Source: Alphaproteobacteria bacterium (GTDB taxonomy: Bacteria; Pseudomonadota; Alphaproteobacteria; ATCC43930; CGMCC-115725). From it: 6,787 nucleotides of DNA. A model generated the notes under the pieces. It ran no database searches, had not been told where the DNA came from, and saw only the letters and a program-made list of their open reading frames with translations. How positions within the stretch are numbered: position 1 is the stretch's first letter; every line of letters begins with the position of its first letter. The translations under genes were made by a program, and so were the position numbers. Of the stretch, positions 5,172 to 6,787 are shown in pieces. The stretch covers positions 1 to 6,787 of the forward strand of contig JASHUX010000399.1 in assembly GCA_030039775.1 (NCBI GenBank). The letters run 5' to 3'.

Positions 5172-5912
5172 TTACTTCCCCTTCAGCGTCCGAGCCCACA
5201 TGTCGAAAATCTTGGTCCAGGAGCCTTCGGCCGCGTCCGTGTCATAGACCTCGCGCTCGGGGAATTGATAGCCATGCTGGGTGCCGGGAAGGATTTCGAG
5301 CACGTGCTTGGTCTTCGCGGTCTTGAGCGCGTCGCTCAGGGTCGGGATCGTGCCTTCCGCGACATGCGGGTCGGTCTCGGCGAAGCCGTAATAAATCTCG
5401 CCCTTGATCTTCGGCACCAGTCTGTGCGGCGAATCTTCTTCCTTGGTGACGATGCCGACGCCGTAGAGCGAGGCAGAGCCCGCGAAGCGGTTGGCAAAGC
5501 GCGCGGCCACGGTCGTGACGAACTTGCCGCTCATGCAGTAGCCGACGCAGCCTAAGGGACCCGGCGCCACGCGTTCCTGCGCGTCGAGCCAGCCGATGAA
5601 GGCGGCGGTGTCGTCGACGACAAGCTGATTGGTCAAGGAATTCATCGCGGCGAAGATCGCCTGCATCCGGCCCTCGGCGCGTCGCGTCATGTCGAAGCGC
5701 AGATAGCCGAGCCGGTAATAAAGATCGGGCAGCAGCACGAAATAGCCACGATCAGCTATTTGCTGACCCATCTCCCACATGACTGGACGGATCCCGAGAC
5801 CGTCCATGAAGAAGATCACGGCAGGCCAGGGTCCTGCGATTTCGTTGGGGGAGAAGACTGAAGCCGGGCAAATTCCGTCACGAGTCTTGATGGTGACGCC
5901 AACGCGGGACAT
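5172..5912 (-). CDS. Dienelactone hydrolase family protein
   Basis: A 246-residue alpha/beta hydrolase of the dienelactone hydrolase family. The Cys-Asp-His triad is visible: Cys126 in GCVGYCMSG, Asp181 in FAETDPHV and His213 in GTQHGYQFP. The cap-side segment RGYFVLLPDLYYRLG (55-69) is typical of the family. The classic enzyme opens dienelactones in chloroaromatic catabolism, but many relatives hydrolyse other lactones or esters. The motif FFMDGLGIRP (34-43) differs from the EIFG-type segment of the classical enzyme, so a different substrate is likely. I chose the ATG at 5912 because GGAGG lies nine bases before it; an in-frame ATG at 5936 would add eight residues but has no Shine-Dalgarno site. 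No signal peptide is seen, so it is cytosolic. It is probably transcribed separately from the VOC gene 160 bp upstream. Confidence 0.92.
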   Translation of the reverse strand: MSRVGVTIKTRDGICPASVFSPNEIAGPWPAVIFFMDGLGIRPVMWEMGQQIADRGYFVLLPDLYYRLGYLRFDMTRRAEGRMQAIFAAMNSLTNQLVVDDTAAFIGWLDAQERVAPGPLGCVGYCMSGKFVTTVAARFANRFAGSASLYGVGIVTKEEDSPHRLVPKIKGEIYYGFAETDPHVAEGTIPTLSDALKTAKTKHVLEILPGTQHGYQFPEREVYDTDAAEGSWTKIFDMWARTLKGK

Positions 5913-6072
5913 CGGCACGTTCCTCCAAGAAGTCATTATCGAAAAGGGATGACGCCGGCGGGATTGAGTGCCGCTCTGACGAGTCGCTACGCGTGGGGTA
6001 TCCAGAGCTCACCGACGAGGGATTCACACGGAGCCTTTGCTGATCACGCTTCGGGCTGCGACAATCTGAACA

Positions 6073-6498
6073 TCACGCCACGTGCGGTGTGGACCTCTTG
6101 CGAAACGTGATCAGTTCCACGGGGGCGCCGTTGTGAATGATCATTGCCGAGCGGACTCCATCCGACGGCGATCCGGGCGGATAGATAATCTCCTCGCCTT
6201 CTAGTGCCCCCTCGAGATCATCGACCTCGAAAGCGATGTGCGGTACGGTCTTGATGATCTCGGGAAGCGGACTGTCCGGCTCGAACCGCATCCACTCGAT
6301 GCCGAACGGACTGGTGTCGAACCCCGATATGTACATCTTGAATTGAGCGAGGTATTTCTCTCCGCTACGTTCGATCTGGGTTGGCACCCCGATGTGGTGA
6401 TATCGCCAGCCCAGCCTGGCAATCACCCACGGAGGCTCACGATCGCGCCTGCGTTCCGGCGGTGGAGCGTCACATCGTGGTTTGGATGAATCGGTCAT
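6073..6498 (-). CDS. VOC (glyoxalase/bleomycin-resistance fold) family protein
   Basis: A 141-residue protein with a single vicinal-oxygen-chelate domain. Candidate metal ligands of the fold are in place: His34/His35 in YHHIGV, Glu69 in GIEWMRF, His87 in VPHIAFEVDDLE and Glu128 in APVELITF. The fold uses a divalent metal in glyoxalases, extradiol dioxygenases and epimerases, and a metal-free form in some binding proteins. Nothing here identifies a substrate. The first 25 or so residues are hydrophilic and rich in Pro and Arg, outside the fold. The ATG at 6498 follows GGGGGAG closely and is preferred over an in-frame ATG at 6576, whose extra 26 residues look unstructured and would fill most of the divergent promoter region. 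It runs the same way as the DLH gene, 160 bp ahead of it. Confidence 0.87.
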   Translation of the reverse strand: MTDSSKPRCDAPPPERRRDREPPWVIARLGWRYHHIGVPTQIERSGEKYLAQFKMYISGFDTSPFGIEWMRFEPDSPLPEIIKTVPHIAFEVDDLEGALEGEEIIYPPGSPSDGVRSAMIIHNGAPVELITFRKRSTPHVA

Positions 6499-6657
6499 TC
6501 CGCTCCCCCGATCAATTGGTTCAACCGGGCCTCGACAAACGGCGTGGCACTGGAACGGCCACCGATGCGAGCGCATTGTGTGGACTGGCGCAATGGACAG
6601 TCAACCGCGTACAACGGGGCTGAGAAAATCTCGCGCGAAGAACGCGAAGGGGGCTGC

Positions 6658-6787
6658 GTGATTTCGTTCGACACCGTGCGGGAGATTGCCGGAGGGCTTT
6701 CCGGGGCGATCGAGGGAACTGCGGCGCCCCGCCATCCGGCAGCGAAGATTAAAATTTCTGAGAATCCCGAGGATTCTTGCGCTCAGT
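6658..6787 (+). CDS. Probable YjbR/MmcQ-like protein, 5' part only
   Basis: The frame from the GTG at 6658 stays open to the window end (43 codons). It begins MISFDTVREIAGGLSGAIEGTAAPRH, which resembles the opening of YjbR/MmcQ-fold proteins (FDDVRRIALALPGVEEGTxYGxPAFK...). A GAAGG run lies about seven bases before the GTG. After residue 25 the match fades: the expected YGTPALKVRGK block reads instead as PRHPAAKIKISENPEDS. The gene may be divergent or may carry a frameshift. The fold is a small DNA-binding-like domain of unknown function. The call rests on the N-terminal pattern alone. Confidence 0.45.
   Translation, partial: MISFDTVREIAGGLSGAIEGTAAPRHPAAKIKISENPEDSCAQ
6761..6777. repeat. 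Short perfect inverted repeat at the window edge
   Basis: AGAATCC (6761-6767) and GGATTCT (6771-6777) form a 7-bp perfect stem with a CGA loop. CTGAG (6758-6762) and CTCAG (6782-6786) can form an alternative outer pairing. It falls inside the putative YjbR-like frame in an unusually A/T-rich patch, so it could be a local structure in a gene or the edge of an element beyond the window. Confidence 0.35.

Noticed and set aside
5163..5174. Bidirectional terminator between the SRPBCC and DLH genes
   Set aside because: Only six bases separate the two stops, and no GC-rich stem with a T tract is visible nearby.
5913..5936. Upstream ATG at 5936 as the start of the dienelactone hydrolase
   Set aside because: It has no Shine-Dalgarno site, and the strong GGAGG lies between it and the ATG at 5912, marking the latter as the start.
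1..6787. CRISPR arrays, tRNA or rRNA genes, transposase genes, prophage genes
   Set aside because: No regularly spaced repeats, no cloverleaf or rRNA-like stretches, and no recognisable mobile-element proteins were seen in reading both strands.

Overview
This is a GC-rich window whose gene content looks like a soil or rhizosphere alphaproteobacterium (Hyphomicrobiales or Rhodospirillales type). That placement is inferred from codon usage, protein style and a trpL-like leader; it was not computed. It carries small cytosolic metabolic enzymes and one regulator. I saw no transposase, CRISPR array, tRNA or rRNA.

Layout. 1-1458 (-) is the N-terminal 486 residues of an IlvD/Edd-family dehydratase that runs off the left edge. 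Diverging from it across 63 bp is a NUDIX hydrolase (1522-2019, +). The NUDIX 3' end overlaps a convergent NTF2/SnoaL-like gene (1928-2374, -) by 92 bp. Diverging from that is a stand-alone MetE-C-terminal-like, zinc-dependent methyltransferase (2484-3668, +).

The most interesting part is 3669-4029, which at first looks empty. It holds a 20-codon leader peptide with five aromatic codons in a run of six (F-W-Y-R-W-F). Next comes the octamer GGCGGCTT, its complement AAGCCGCC, and a second GGCGGCTT followed by a T-rich tract. This is the geometry of a ribosome-mediated transcription attenuator for aromatic amino acids. Downstream are a Shine-Dalgarno-sequestering hairpin and a GTG-started 49-codon proline-rich ORF (3880-4029). 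That ORF is coupled by an ATGA overlap to an antibiotic-biosynthesis-monooxygenase (ABM) fold gene (4026-4334). No aromatic biosynthesis gene is visible, so either the attenuator controls an unexpected target or its terminated leader RNA acts in trans.

4366-5165 (+) is an ArsR-type repressor coupled by a GTGA overlap to an SRPBCC/AHSA1 protein. A TTGACA hexamer and a GACAG-CTGTC inverted repeat lie just before the repressor. Six bases further on, a dienelactone-hydrolase-family gene runs the other way (5172-5912, -), followed by a VOC/glyoxalase-fold gene (6073-6498, -). A probable YjbR/MmcQ-like gene starts at 6658 (+) and leaves the window.

The intergenic stretches 5913-6072 and 6499-6657 are about 160 bp each. 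They should hold the promoters of the flanking genes, but I could not pick out convincing boxes. The ABM, SRPBCC, DLH, VOC and NTF2 folds together suggest small-molecule catabolism or detoxification, but no single pathway can be read from the window.
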